A DNA stretch of 64,000 nucleotides from Spongilla lacustris (GCA_949361645.1 OX442416.1:1651369-1715368); one strand, 5' to 3'. Counted from the first letter of the stretch, positions 37,001 to 45,542 are shown. Notes: generated by a model not told the origin, from the letters alone. Numbers and translations: made by a program.

Positions 37001-37567
37001 ATGACCAGGAGCTTGTGCACACTTATAAGGTGACCAGGAGCTTGTGCACACTTATAAGATGGCCAGGAGCTTGTGCACACTTATAAGATGGCCAGGAGCT
37101 TGTGCACACTTATAAGATGACCAGGAGCTTGTGCACACTTATAAGATGGCCAGGAGCTTGTGCTCACTTATAAGGTGACCAGGAGCTTGTGCACACTTAT
37201 AAGATGACCAGGAGCTTGTGCACACTTATAAGATGACCAGGAGCTTGTGCACACTTATAAGATGACCAGGAGCTTGTGCACACTTATAAGATAGCAGGAG
37301 CTTGTGCTCACTTACAAGATGGCCAGGAGCTTGTGCACACTTATAAGATGGCCAGGAGCTTGTGCACACTTATAAGGTGACCAGGAGCTTGTGCACACTT
37401 ATAAGATGACCAGGTGCTTGTGCCCACTTATAAGATGGCCAGGAGCTTGTGCTCACTTATAAGATGACCAGGAGCTTGTGCACTTATAAGTTGTCATTGG
37501 TGTAAGCAAGGGCAGGGGCATGGAGAGGAACAGCCTCCTACTCCCCTCCGCTACCCCCTCCTCCCCC

Positions 37568-37599
<32 letters not shown>

Positions 37600-40500
37600 A
37601 GTAAATTTGCTTTCCTTCTCACTATCATTAAATCGAGCTGGTACATGTACATCTGAAAGGATTGGGAGTGAAATGCCAGATAATCATCAAAGCTTGTAAG
37701 AGCAATAAGAGTGCATTAAGTTGTAAATACACTATCTTACTAATGGATGCAAATAAGGGAGGAGGGTGTTACTAATGGGTGTAAATAAGGGGGTGTTACT
37801 AATGGGTGCAAATAAGGGAGGAGGGTGTTACTAATGGGTGTAAATAAGGGGGTGTTACTAATGGGTGTAAATATGGGAGGAGGGTGTTACTAATGGGTGT
37901 AAATATGGGAGGAGGGTGTCTACAAGCTACATGTAATGGGATGCAGTTACTAAGGGGTGACATTTGGGAAAGGGAAGGGGAGGAGGTGATTGTTGGGGAG
38001 GAAGCAAGGAGAGGAAAGAGCCATTGTTTGTTTTGGTGATAATATGGCTGCATGTGTGGGGCAGTTGTGCTCTATGGCTGCATGTGTGGGGCCTATGGCT
38101 CCCCAACATGACATATGGTCACCCATGACCACACCTCCATGACAAATATGACGCTGAACTAGATGCCTGGGTCATGTATGAGTTGAATATTACAGTTTGT
38201 TTATGCTAACAAAGTAAACAATGCAATGGCAGAGTGAACACACACACACACATGCACACACACACCCAATATCACACACACTACAACACACACATGCACA
38301 CACACACCCAATATCACACACACACACACACACAACACACACACAATACCACACACACACACACACACAACACACACAATACCACACCACACACACAAAC
38401 ACACACACACACACTACAACACACACACACACACACACACACATACTACAACACACACACACACTACAACACACACATACACACACACACACTACAACAC
38501 ACACAATACCACACCTCACACATGAGCTCCCACCTGAAAACCAGTTTCTTGCTGTTGGGGTCCGAAACTGTAAATAAACGTTGAGGGAGTTAGGGTCCAT
38601 TGGGTTGGAATAGTTGATGGTGTAGAAGGCCAGGTAGGCTGATGAGTATGTGTTGACAGCAGCGAAGAAGTTAGTGTTGCTGTACGAAGACACTGCAATG
38701 GAGGGTTATATGAAGACACTGCAATGGAGGGTTATATGAAGACATTGCAATGGAGGGTTATATGAAGACACTGCAATGGAGGGTTATATGAAGACACTGC
38801 AATGGAGGGTTATATGAAGTCACTGCAATGGAGGGTTATATGAAGACACACTGCAATGGAGGGTTATATGAAGACACACTGCAATGGAGGGTTATATGAA
38901 GTCACTGCAATGGAGGGTTATATGAAGACACACTGCAATGGAGGGTTATATGAAGACACTGCAATGGAGGGTTATATGAAGACACTGCAATGGCTGACTT
39001 GACAGGGTGTATCAACACTGGACAGCAGCTCACCATTGAAGAAGCTTCCATAGCCAAAGTACTTGGAGGATGATGGCACTATACCAGCTGCTGGGACAGA
39101 CATGTAGGCCTCACCAAGGTCTGCCCCTGATGCCTGGGAAGGGGAGGTGGGTGGTGATGGTGATAATGTGATGTGTGGTGATGTGGTAGTGGGTGGTGAT
39201 GGTGGATGAACACTGGTGTGTACACATAACTCACCCGGATGGCCCTACAAGATGGCGTTCCCATAGCCTCACTCCCACACACCACCACTTCAGCAGGGTT
39301 AGCAGGGTTGGAAGGGAACACACCAAGATGGTTCCTGCATTCATAGTCCTGGGGAGGAATGGGGACCAGAGATGAGAGGCACATAGTTGAGCCTGGAGTA
39401 TTGTAGTATGGAAGTATGGGACCTGGTGCATGAGGTATGGAAGTATGGGGACCTGATGTATGGGGGTATGGAAGTATAGGGCCTGGTGCATGGGGCCTGG
39501 AGTATGGGGTATGGAGGTATGGGACCTGGTGTATTGAAGTATGGGGCCTGGTGCATGGGGCCTGGAGTATGGGGTATGGAGGTATGGGACCTGGTGTATG
39601 GGGTTTGGAAGTATGGGGCCTGATGTATGAGTTATCTGGAGTATCAGTCCTGAGTAAGAAGATAATTGGTACGGGGTATAGCTCCTGGAAGAGAGGTGTG
39701 GCTAGAGGTGTGATACTATGATAAGGAATACAATTAAAAGGAACTATGGAGCAAAGGGGTTAAAACGTAATATAGGTTAAGATGAGGTTCAGAGGTGGGC
39801 GTGGTTCAGAGGTGGGTGTGGTTAGGAGGTGGGTGTGGTTCTCTTACAACATCATAGGCTGTGGGATGAGCAGTGCAGTTGGCAAGGGCAAGGGGCGCGG
39901 CTGCAAAGGTCAACCTTTGGACCAAGCCCAGCGTGCTCATATTCAACATGGTCATGTGATCCCTGGGGAACGATAGGAGTACACATGGTCATGTGATCCC
40001 TGGGGAACGATACAAGTACACCATCAGGGACAGAGATGAGCTTACACACCACAGTGACACACACACACACACATCAGTGAGCATACACATGCACACACAA
40101 TTGCAAATTATTCATGTGCATGTGAAAACAAGTACAAACAAGTATGCTACACATGTACCTAACACCCCTACATATGAACAGGAATGTATGTGTGTGTGTG
40201 TAACACACATTTTTCGTAACTCGCTCAAATGTACATGCACATGTATGGAAAGCTGTCAACGGGTGAATAGTGTTGTCGACACATCTGCATGTGTGCATGT
40301 GTGTGCATGTGTGCATGTGTGTGCATGCGTGTGCATGTGTGAATGTGTGTGTGCATGTGTACATCATGTATAAGTGTGTGTGTGCATGTGTGTGCATGTG
40401 TGAATGTGTGAATGTGTGTACATGTGTACAGGGCATGTGTGTGTACATGTGTACAGGGCATGTGTGTGTACATGTGTGAATGTGTGTACATGTGTACAGG

Positions 40501-42560
40501 GCATGTGTATGTACATGTGTGAATGTGTGTGTACATTTGTCAATGTGTGTACGTATACAGGTAACTTACGCCCCGCCCACCAGCACCATGCCGGGTACGT
40601 CACTAGATATGGATGTGCTCCTGAAGTAGCTGCTGGCGCCTAGGTAACCATCTGGGTGCCTCCAAGAGCCAGTCTCTGGATAAGTGTGTGCATGTGTGTG
40701 TGTATGTGTGTGTGTGTGCATGGTGCATGTGTGTGCATGTGTGTGTGTGCGTGTGTGTGTGCATGGTGCATGTGTGTGCATGTGTGCGTATGTGTGTTAT
40801 GTGTGTGTGGGCATGTGTGTGCATGGTGTGTTTATGTGTGTGTGTGTATGTGTGTGTGTGTACATGTGCATGTACAGGTGGTGTGTATAGAGATACATGT
40901 GGTTTTATGTTGGATGAGATGACTCTCGAAATCTTAAAATTCCATTTTCAACCCCTTGTGCACCACACACGTAATACTACACCTACACTTTGAAGGCTTT
41001 GGGTTCAAAAACAAACAAACCGCCAAAATAAAATCATTACTATAAAATGTGGCCAATTAAATGGCTTCACTACCAGATGTAGTCCAGGATAACCCTTACA
41101 TGTACCCGTACTGTAGTCATATGGCATCTCGAAACTGACCACAAGACAACACGCACTCTAGTGCTACCCTCTTGCATATTCCAATTTATACAAACTAGTC
41201 ACGTGACAAGTGTGGCTGAATCATGTGACAAGTGTGGCTGAATCATGTGACAAGTGTGGCCGAATCATGTGACAAGTATGGCCTGAATCATGGATTTGAT
41301 AACAACAGTGTCAGCCTGTTGGCAGATTCAGTGTGTGCCTTTTTTTAAATCAACCATATTCACATTCAGACCAGCGATCAAATGACCCTTTGAAGGGTAA
41401 CATGACGCACGCTCCTCTAGTCAGCAAGGTAACATGAACCAAGCACACATCTTGTGTTCTAACATTCCTATGACCCTTGTGTGGTTAACATGCACTGCAT
41501 GCCAAACCATGGACAACTATATTCATTTTTGTTTAAAGACCAGGGCACCTTGCTTGTTCCAATCATCTGGCCCTAAGCCCACATGTGTGATCTAGCATTG
41601 CTCACATGATCTAGCAATATTGCACAACATGATCTAGCACTGTTACATCACATGATCTAGCATTGTTGCATCACATGATCTAGCACTGAGCCACTGACAC
41701 ATCACATGACAATATATGATTTTTCTTAACCCTGAAAAATCATCACAAAGAATAACATCACAACTTGGGTCGATGTTTGATTGGGGTGCTATGGTGACCT
41801 TTGGATGCTATGGTGACCTTTGGATGCTAAGGTGACCTTTGGTGCTATGGTGACCTTTGGTGCTATGGTGACCTTTGGTGCTATGGTGACCAAAGGAGTA
41901 TGCAGGACTCTGCCCTTACTATGTAGGGCAATATAGCGCTTATTCACTTTGCAGTGTAGGCCCACGTACATGCAAGCACAAAGGTATGTAAACACCCACT
42001 TCCGCATCACCCGTTATCTGATGAACACTGCCAACACAGGGGTACATGTAGGCATTGTAGGGCCTGGGAGCGGAAATTTAAACAGCCCATGCAGAGCGCA
42101 AGGAGGGCTGCGCATGCACTCATGGTAGGAACACACAAAAGGCTTATCACTACCAGTACTAGACATGCTAGCTCTGCATGTATCAAAGGAACTACCCGTG
42201 AGACAAATGTGCCTGCCTACGCAGCGATATCAAGCCTACGCACCGATATCAAGCCTACTATAACATTTTATATATGCACGAGATAAGCCTATGCTGCATT
42301 GTACATGTACTAGTATATGTTGTTATTGTTGGCGCCAGAGGTAATGGTTTGATCAGCCGTCGATTTAGACTAGCTTTCCTACATGCGTAGGCTGGGAGCA
42401 ACACCCTTAGACACACCGCAACGTGGTTTATCCCTTTCTAATCGGGCTTACCGTTGTACAAGGTCTGAGAGCCGGGCGTGTAGATCGGCATGTATCCAGG
42501 TAAAACGCCCGTAGACGTCCATACTAAGATAAGGGTAACACGAAGTAGACCTCGCGCCAT
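18702..42560 (-). CDS. Sema-PSI-FN3 single-pass membrane receptor-like protein (25 exons, ~1516 aa)
   Basis: Exons (minus): 42560-42452, 40675-40570, 39962-39848, 39348-39235, 39133-39034, 38692-38534, 36042-35891, 35281-35146, 34719-34647, 34309-34150, 33841-33723, 33552-33461, 32992-32925, 32418-32380, 27255-27164, 26971-26885, 25975-25887, 25567-25433, 25229-25110, 24219-24107, 23458-23174, 22333-22231, 22181-22027, 20960-19941, 19511-18702. The lengths sum to 4551 nt and every junction is phase-compatible with gt/ag borders. Product order: signal peptide (MARGLLRVTLILVWTSTGV; an in-frame ATG 30 nt upstream at 42590 is possible), Sema propeller about 45-530, PSI about 536-572, about nine FN3 modules about 585-1465, one helix about 1470-1495, and a 19-residue basic-then-acidic tail. 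Sema domains bind ligands or receptors at the cell surface. There is no GAP, kinase or PDZ-like tail, so signalling would need a partner (inference). Not a plexin or MET (no IPT array or large cytoplasmic domain), and unlike classical semaphorins (no Ig or TSP1). Confidence 0.88.
19781..19925. repeat. (TTCC)n / (TCCC)n microsatellite at a splice donor
   Basis: About 22 ttcc units and then about 8 ctcc units lie beside the donor of receptor exon 24. Homologous to the pure (TCCC)n tract in copy A. Confidence 0.92.
19941..25975 (-). CDS. receptor exons 17-24: FN3 stalk
   Basis: The region encodes repeated FN3-like modules with the usual proline-led A strand, W in strand B and Y/L strand F patterns. 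Examples are GRVGGLVVSLNTSQLLQFTW (exon 23), TVQNLTAVVLSPHSVALMW and YSISS/YSFTV-like strands (exon 24), and SYNISVQACNKAGEGPSCG (exons 22-23). Exon 24 is 1020 nt and covers about three modules without introns, unlike the small exons before it. N-glycosylation sequons (NSS, NVS, NGS) are frequent, consistent with an extracellular location. Confidence 0.83.
20990..22026. other. intron 23: degenerate repeats and two CA-rich tracts
   Basis: Contains the gttaggcattaattagagta-like motif (20995-21190), and two copies of a roughly 390-bp block (about 21240-21640 and 21660-22026), each with a CA-rich stretch (21477-21640 and 21892-22026). The second CA tract abuts the donor of exon 23. No coding potential. 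Confidence 0.7.
22940..23164. repeat. 20-bp minisatellite, about 11 copies
   Basis: Unit ctcattgtaacacagatatg, starting within about 10 bases of the donor of receptor exon 21 (minus). Confidence 0.95.
23480..23850. repeat. 20-bp minisatellite, about 18 copies, intron 20
   Basis: Unit gatactgtagccacacccat with c/t and a/g variants. The exon-boundary sequence (tactggacct.cagagacatgg) appears at both ends of the array, once as the real acceptor region (23451-23473) and once as a copy at 23842-23863. Confidence 0.93.
24495..25098. repeat. 20-bp minisatellite, about 30 copies, intron 19
   Basis: The same gatactgtagccacacccat family as the 23.5-kb array, now in the neighbouring intron on the other side of exon 20. 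The variants (catt, catg, atcctg, atactatag) recur in ordered blocks, suggesting higher-order duplication. Confidence 0.95.
26155..26272. repeat. 23-bp minisatellite, about 5 copies
   Basis: Unit cacacacaatgagatgttca plus cac, in the intron between receptor exons 16 and 17. Confidence 0.9.
26690..26893. repeat. 22-bp minisatellite carrying a splice donor in each unit
   Basis: Plus-strand unit cctgcctggctccacccc plus ctta/ctac; on the minus strand each unit reads ...ccaggcaggtaagggg or gtaggg. The unit nearest the exon supplies the real donor of receptor exon 16. About eight copies, ending in a C homopolymer (26688-26705). Confidence 0.93.
26885..26971 (-). CDS. receptor exon 16: PSI domain core
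   Basis: The exon reads C-I-Q-S-RDPYCVWN and then CEHNYQ, the textbook PSI signature (C..C..ARDPYCAWD) that follows Sema domains. The preceding exon supplies LERCSFKYGANC. Two donors are possible: CAG|gtggag at 26899 (phase 0) and CAG|gtaagg at 26885 (phase 2). Only the second fits the next exon, which needs phase 2, and it is also the stronger consensus. That donor lies inside the first unit of the 22-bp array that follows. Confidence 0.88.
27042..27162. repeat. 10-bp tandem repeat (ctagtggt/ctagtgat)
   Basis: About 12 copies of tctagtggtc directly adjoining the donor of receptor exon 15. Confidence 0.92.
27164..40675 (-). CDS. receptor exons 2-15: Sema domain
   Basis: Sema motifs appear in the expected order: GMVLVGGADHMTMLN (exons 2-3, the LYVGA-type first strand); VVVCGSEAMGTPSCRAI (exon 4, matches the CGT.AF.P.C core); WFS|DPTRIV across the exon 6/7 join (WLNDPTFV-like); DEHKFFLVFM (exon 7, the VYFFF strand); YPTTFMKAQIYC (exon 8, W.TFLKARL.C); LLYGSFTTSP|YVGGKTSAICVYS (exons 9-10, YG.F...SAVC.FS); MAVDQV...DVLFLGT|DDGKVMKVV (exons 12-13, the very characteristic TVLFLGTD.G.V.KV blade); and KVYIVPLERC (exon 15) leading into PSI. 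The exon 6/7 junction shows that an intervening open stretch at 36.6-36.8 kb is not an exon. Confidence 0.87.
27365..31495. repeat. 4.1-kb minisatellite of mixed 15-bp and 23-bp units
   Basis: The array is built of cacctcatcactgca (15 bp) and the same unit preceded by cacctcat or cacctcaa (23 bp). It fills most of intron 14 of the receptor gene. Two plus-strand frames stay open for more than 1400 codons, purely because the units lack stops; these are not genes. Confidence 0.97.
31614..31935. mobile_element. 306-bp MITE with 17-bp TIRs
   Basis: Element 31622-31927 has inverted ends taccgtactgccaagac. Flanks are catcaagc (31614-31621) and catcaagt (31928-31935), an 8-bp TSD with one mismatch. 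The inside is rich in ccgccaa motifs. No coding capacity. It sits in receptor intron 14 next to the 4.1-kb array. Confidence 0.8.
31940..32335. repeat. about 36-bp G-rich minisatellite, about 11 copies
   Basis: Unit ggggagaggtggggagtgaa followed by taggggtrtagggtga. In receptor intron 14. Confidence 0.93.
32478..32890. repeat. 14-bp minisatellite, about 29 copies
   Basis: Unit ataagggtgtcacc with tcatc/tcgcc variants. Fills the intron between receptor exons 13 and 14. Confidence 0.94.
33000..33320. repeat. purine-rich repeat (gatgggagggg)
   Basis: Irregular gatgggaggggatgg and tatggtggtag motifs beginning right at the acceptor of receptor exon 13, so the minus strand offers a very long pyrimidine tract. 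Confidence 0.85.
33955..34148. repeat. CA-rich degenerate tract
   Basis: acacacat/cacctg repeats adjoining the donor of receptor exon 10. Confidence 0.85.
34345..34498. repeat. 29-bp minisatellite, about 5 copies
   Basis: Unit actaccaagatacccggtac plus ccagaccac, in the intron upstream of receptor exon 10. Confidence 0.92.
34752..35008. repeat. 27-bp minisatellite, about 9 copies
   Basis: Unit gaaggcaaagggttaaagtg plus taggcca, immediately upstream of the acceptor of receptor exon 9. Confidence 0.94.
35287..35312. repeat. poly(G) run forming a splice acceptor pyrimidine tract
   Basis: 26 consecutive G (poly-C on the minus strand) a few bases upstream of the acceptor (aatcag) of receptor exon 8. 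Confidence 0.9.
35330..35560. repeat. irregular tgcacatgttctaattaa repeats
   Basis: Alternating ttctaattaatgcacaca and ttttgtactgcgcaca motifs in the receptor intron between exons 7 and 8. Confidence 0.8.
36053..36145. repeat. (GGGGGA)n, about 15 units, at splice acceptor
   Basis: Pure hexamer array. On the minus strand it is (TCCCCC)n ending in cttatgcag, the acceptor of receptor exon 7. Four or more G-runs at close spacing could form a quadruplex on the plus strand. Confidence 0.95.
36146..36829. other. intronic sequence, no exon supported
   Basis: Part of intron 6 of the receptor gene. An open minus-strand stretch at 36595-36720 was considered as an exon and rejected on phase and domain grounds. 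Confidence 0.6.
36830..37490. repeat. 29-bp minisatellite, about 22 copies
   Basis: Unit gatgaccaggagcttgtgca plus cacttataa with ggcc/gacc variants; intron 6 of the receptor gene. Confidence 0.95.
37560..37920. repeat. poly(C) run and about 30-bp gggtgttactaatgg repeats
   Basis: A C homopolymer of about 30 (37570-37599), then about six units of ggagggtgttactaatgggt plus gtaaataag-type sequence (37745-37920). Confidence 0.88.
38230..38518. repeat. CA-rich tract at receptor exon 6 donor
   Basis: Imperfect (CA)n with caatacca and ctacaa interruptions, ending 16 bases from the donor of exon 6. Confidence 0.92.
38685..38997. repeat. 26-bp minisatellite carrying a splice acceptor in each unit
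   Basis: Plus-strand unit gaagacactgcaatggaggg plus ttatat. On the minus strand each unit reads atataaccctccattgcag|tgtctt, i.e. pyrimidine tract plus AG. The last unit provides the real acceptor of receptor exon 6; about eleven more copies lie upstream. Confidence 0.94.
39400..39620. repeat. irregular gtatggggcctggtgcatgg repeats
   Basis: Roughly 26-52-bp imperfect repeats of ggtatggaagtatggggcct type in the intron between receptor exons 3 and 4. Confidence 0.85.
39940..40015. repeat. 35-40-bp direct duplication at receptor exon 3 boundary
   Basis: acatggtcatgtgatccctg followed by gggaacgata occurs twice, at about 39948-39974 (exon boundary) and about 39982-40012, a two-copy tandem that again includes the acceptor. 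Confidence 0.88.
40050..40875. repeat. TG/CA-rich tracts flanking receptor exon 2
   Basis: CA-rich at 40055-40100, then (TG)n with gcatgtgtgaatgtgtg-type variants at 40280-40555 and 40683-40870. Exon 2 (40675-40570) lies between them. Confidence 0.88.
40880..42440. other. intron 1 of the receptor gene with small tandem repeats
   Basis: No exon seen. Short arrays: 22-bp aatcatgtgacaagtgtggc-type (41203-41290, 4 copies), catgatctagca-type (41580-41690) and tatggtgacctttgg-type (41785-41895). Confidence 0.6.
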
Positions 42561-42590
42561 CTCGACTCCCATTTCCATGCAGCTGCGCAT
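42452..42590 (-). CDS. receptor exon 1: initiation and signal peptide
   Basis: Minus-strand reading from ATG at 42590 gives ten residues before a second in-frame ATG at 42560, itself preceded by GTCGAG. From the second ATG the sequence MARGLLRVTLILVWTSTGV is a standard secretory signal (basic n-region, hydrophobic core), followed by LPGYMPIYTPGSQTLYN. The exon ends AACG|gtaagc in phase 1. I favour the second ATG because the signal peptide then has normal length; the first is equally open. Confidence 0.8.
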
Positions 42591-42816
42591 GCAGGCTCAA
42601 TTAAAACACGTTACGTGTTTACATGCATTATTTTAAATATAAGAATAAGTAAAATTAATACACGTACTTCAATGAAGCCATAAGCCTAATTTAATATCAA
42701 GTCGCAAGCTTTAACGTAGTAGTCCTGTTGCCAGGTAAGGAGAACCATTGTCTGGGGAGTTATTCTACAAGCGTAGGTCTAGTACTACGCGTGTAAAGGT
42801 CTCAGTGAGCGGCGCA

Positions 42817-43216
42817 TTAACAGAACCGCCCCTGACAGTTCTTCCAACAAAAAAGCCCTTCACAGTCATTGTGCTGTGAACAAGCGTCGAGCACCGACGC
42901 ACACGTTGGGCAGTTGTGCGAACAGGATGTGTAGATGTAACAACAGGACGGGAAACGATAGGTGATTATTGAGTAGAGGAGTACAAGAACAGGTGCACGT
43001 GACACTCCGGGGGGTAGGGGTGTGTGTGTCTTGGTGAGTGCTGTAAGCTCCACGCCCTTCCAAAGGTGGGATGATAGCAAGGATGCAAGCTATTAAAGGG
43101 GAGGAGGAAAATTTATGTAAACACAGGGCGGTGGGTACCAACAGACCACTAGCATCAGATAACTCACCTGCACAAATGTATGCAAACAGCTCTTGCACAA
43201 ACTTCCTCTTCCCCAT
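42817..43216 (-). CDS. possible small two-exon gene; Cys-rich frame
   Basis: A minus-strand ATG at 43216 reads MGKRKFVQELFAYICA and meets a perfect donor (GCAG|gtgagt) at 43169. Downstream, from about 43093 to the TAA at 42817, one frame gives a hydrophobic stretch (APVLVLLYSIITY) and then ten cysteines in about 42 residues (CCYIYTSCSHNCPTCAS and on to CWKNCQGRFC). The phase of the first exon joined at the obvious acceptor leads into a different frame, so either another acceptor is used or these are not one gene. I recognise no family. It may be chance. Confidence 0.25.
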
Positions 43217-43328
43217 CTCACCTGTGACACACCAAATGTCATGATCTCTTTTTTTTTTTTTTTTTTAAGTATGAAGCCATCAACCCACCTCTATGTTATA
43301 GTACCAATATGGCTGGTGAATCATGAAG

Positions 43329-43330
43329 AT

Positions 43331-43370
<40 letters not shown>
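43329..43370. repeat. (CA)n microsatellite
   Basis: Pure dinucleotide run of about 21 units. Confidence 0.95.
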
Positions 43371-43371
<1 letters not shown>

Positions 43372-43387
43372 GTGGCACGTCATGATG

Positions 43388-43593
43388 TCTTCAGTACGGT
43401 GGCCCGGTAGGTCGCGCACTAAGACAGTTGCGCCACGCACTACTTGAAGTTTGCACCGCGCACTAGTTGAGGTTTGCACCGTGCACAGCGCACTAGTTGA
43501 GATTTGCACCGCGCACTAGTTGAGATTTGCACCGCGCACTAGTTGAGGTTTGCACTGTCTTAGTGCGCGACCTACCGGGCCACCGTACTTCAG
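43388..43593. mobile_element. 193-bp foldback MITE with 34-bp perfect TIRs
   Basis: The element has perfect 34-bp inverted ends beginning tacggtggcccggtaggtcg (left at about 43395, right ending at about 43587) and flanks cttcag on both sides, a probable 6-bp TSD. The interior consists of tandem copies of gcgcactagttgaggtttgc. It interrupts the open frame that runs down from 43872 on the minus strand. Confidence 0.85.
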
Positions 43594-43872
43594 CCATTCT
43601 GCTTCCATTAGGGAAAAGTAAAAGTGGTAGGATGGGGCGTGGTCGCAGTGGCATGTGAGGAGGAGATGGGGTGATAAGTCATCCCTTCTCAGGAGGGAAG
43701 GGCGTGTAGTACACGTATGAGGTTGTGTGACCTGTGCATTTGAGTGAGTGATGTGGAGGGGAGGGGGATTAGTTACCCACTCAATCATTCTAGGAACAAC
43801 GTCTGTGTATCTGATTTCAACTTGGATCATTGGAGCAGCAGTTTGAATGAACCGATATTGACACACCCCCAC
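43588..43872 (-). CDS. possible terminal exon of an unidentified gene, interrupted by MITE
   Basis: After an acceptor (tgatag) at 43873 the minus frame is open for about 95 codons (VGVCQYRFIQTAAPMIQVEI at the start, MEAEWLK at the end) and runs into the MITE. Without the MITE the frame would end two codons later at a TGA. A proline-rich open stretch at 44570-44450 (GVYILVQGSSPY at its end, then a phase-0 gt) could be the preceding exon. No family recognised; low confidence. Confidence 0.3.
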
Positions 43873-43959
43873 CTATCAATACCTGTGTATGTACATGTTG
43901 TTCCAAATTTGATTACATATGTGTTACACCACATTGTAACAGTAGCCAGACAGAAGGTG

Positions 43960-44435
43960 GAGGTAGCATGTAAGGTGGAGGTAACATGTAAGGTGGAGGT
44001 AACATGTAAGGTGGAGGTAACATGTAAGGTGTAGGTAACATGTAAGGTGGAGGTAACATGTAAGGTGGAGGTAACATGTAAGGTGGAGGTAACATGTAGG
44101 TGGAGGTAACATGTAGGTGGAGGTAACGTGAGGTGGAGGTAGCATGTGAGGTGGAGGTAACATGTAAAGTGGAGGTAACATGTAAGGTGGAGGTAGCATG
44201 TAAGGTGGAGGTAGCATGTAAGGTGGAGGTAGCATGTAAGGTGGAGGTAACATGTGAGGTGGAGGTAGCATGTGAGGTGGAGGTAACATGTAAAGTGGAG
44301 GTAACATAAGGTGGAGGTAACATGTAAGGTGGAGGTAGCATGTGAGGTGGAGGTAACATGTAAAGTGGAGGTAACATAAGGTGGAGGTAACATGTAAGGT
44401 GGAGGTAGCATGTAAGGTGGAGGTAACACGTAAGG
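43960..44435. repeat. 18-bp minisatellite, about 26 copies
   Basis: Unit gtggaggtaacatgtaag with agcatgt/gaggt variants. Long minus-strand frames over it are artefacts. Confidence 0.95.
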
Positions 44436-44639
44436 GGAGCTCCCTTGCACCAAAATGTAAACACCACTAGATGCAGGGATAGGGGGAGGAGGAGAAGAAC
44501 ATGGAGGGGGAGGGGGAGGAGGGGAAGTACATGGAGGAGGAGGAGAAGAACATGGAGGTCCCACCCCAATTGTGGCTGAGATATACACTAAGATATTACA
44601 GCTAGTCAGATGCACAGTATAAGCATGCAATGTCTGGAC

Positions 44640-45540
44640 TCCAGTCTAAATATTGTCCATTGGAAGGTGATTGCAGATCGCTACTGCAACAGCTTTCAGA
44701 AGAGATTATTTCGGCCATTATGATGAAGCCATTCTGCCAATACAATCAGAGCTGTTTGGGTTACAAGCATTTTTAAAGGATCCTAAATACCCCTTTAAAA
44801 ATAAACCTCGTCTGTATATCTAGTGGACGTATCTTTATAGTATTAAATGTACGTACATTTAACAGACTTGATGTTCCCTTGCAGTATCCACCCATTTGTG
44901 CATGCACAACTAATCACTCACCACCCCCTAGCCTCATGCTTCCTCATAAGACAAATGTGTGAACTCTCCTATGATAAACGAGTTTCCATTGAAAGGAAAA
45001 ACATTTTTCTACCACCTAAGGAAATTATTCTTTAATACTGATATTACTACTTGTTTGGATGAGTGGCTGCTGTTCTATTTCCCAGAAAGGCTTTGCAAAC
45101 TGTTTTGGACCTCAAAAAGGAGTACATGTGGAGGCACAAGCCCATGCTGTACAGGGTGCCCAGGCCATGAAGTGCCTAAAGTGCACTATGTACATGTAAT
45201 TCCCACACTACAAAACCACACCTATTCCACCTCATCCATACCTATACTTCCTGCACACCTACACCTACACACACCTACACCTACACACCTACACCTCCCC
45301 ACACCTACATGTATACACCCCTCACACCTACACCACCCCACATCTACCAAGATAATTATTACCATAGTTACATTATTCAATTATCAAAATTATCTATAAT
45401 TGATTACATTATAACCTTAATTAGAACATGCATGCACATATGCTACTACTGAACTTTGGAATGGGATATGAACACATACACATAACACACAAATGTACAC
45501 ATGCACATAACACACACGCAACAATACACACACTACAAAT
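44640..45540. other. no gene recognised
   Basis: AT-rich with a cctacacctacacaccta repeat (45225-45345). No supported exon. Confidence 0.4.
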
Positions 45541-45542
45541 GG

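Noticed and set aside
18702..42560. Identification as a plexin or MET-like receptor
   Set aside because: Sema and PSI are present, but there is no cytoplasmic GAP or kinase and the stalk modules look like FN3, not IPT.
43827..44630. Long proline/leucine-rich minus frames
   Set aside because: Mostly the 18-bp minisatellite; only the non-repeat edge at 44450-44570 could be coding and is mentioned with low confidence.
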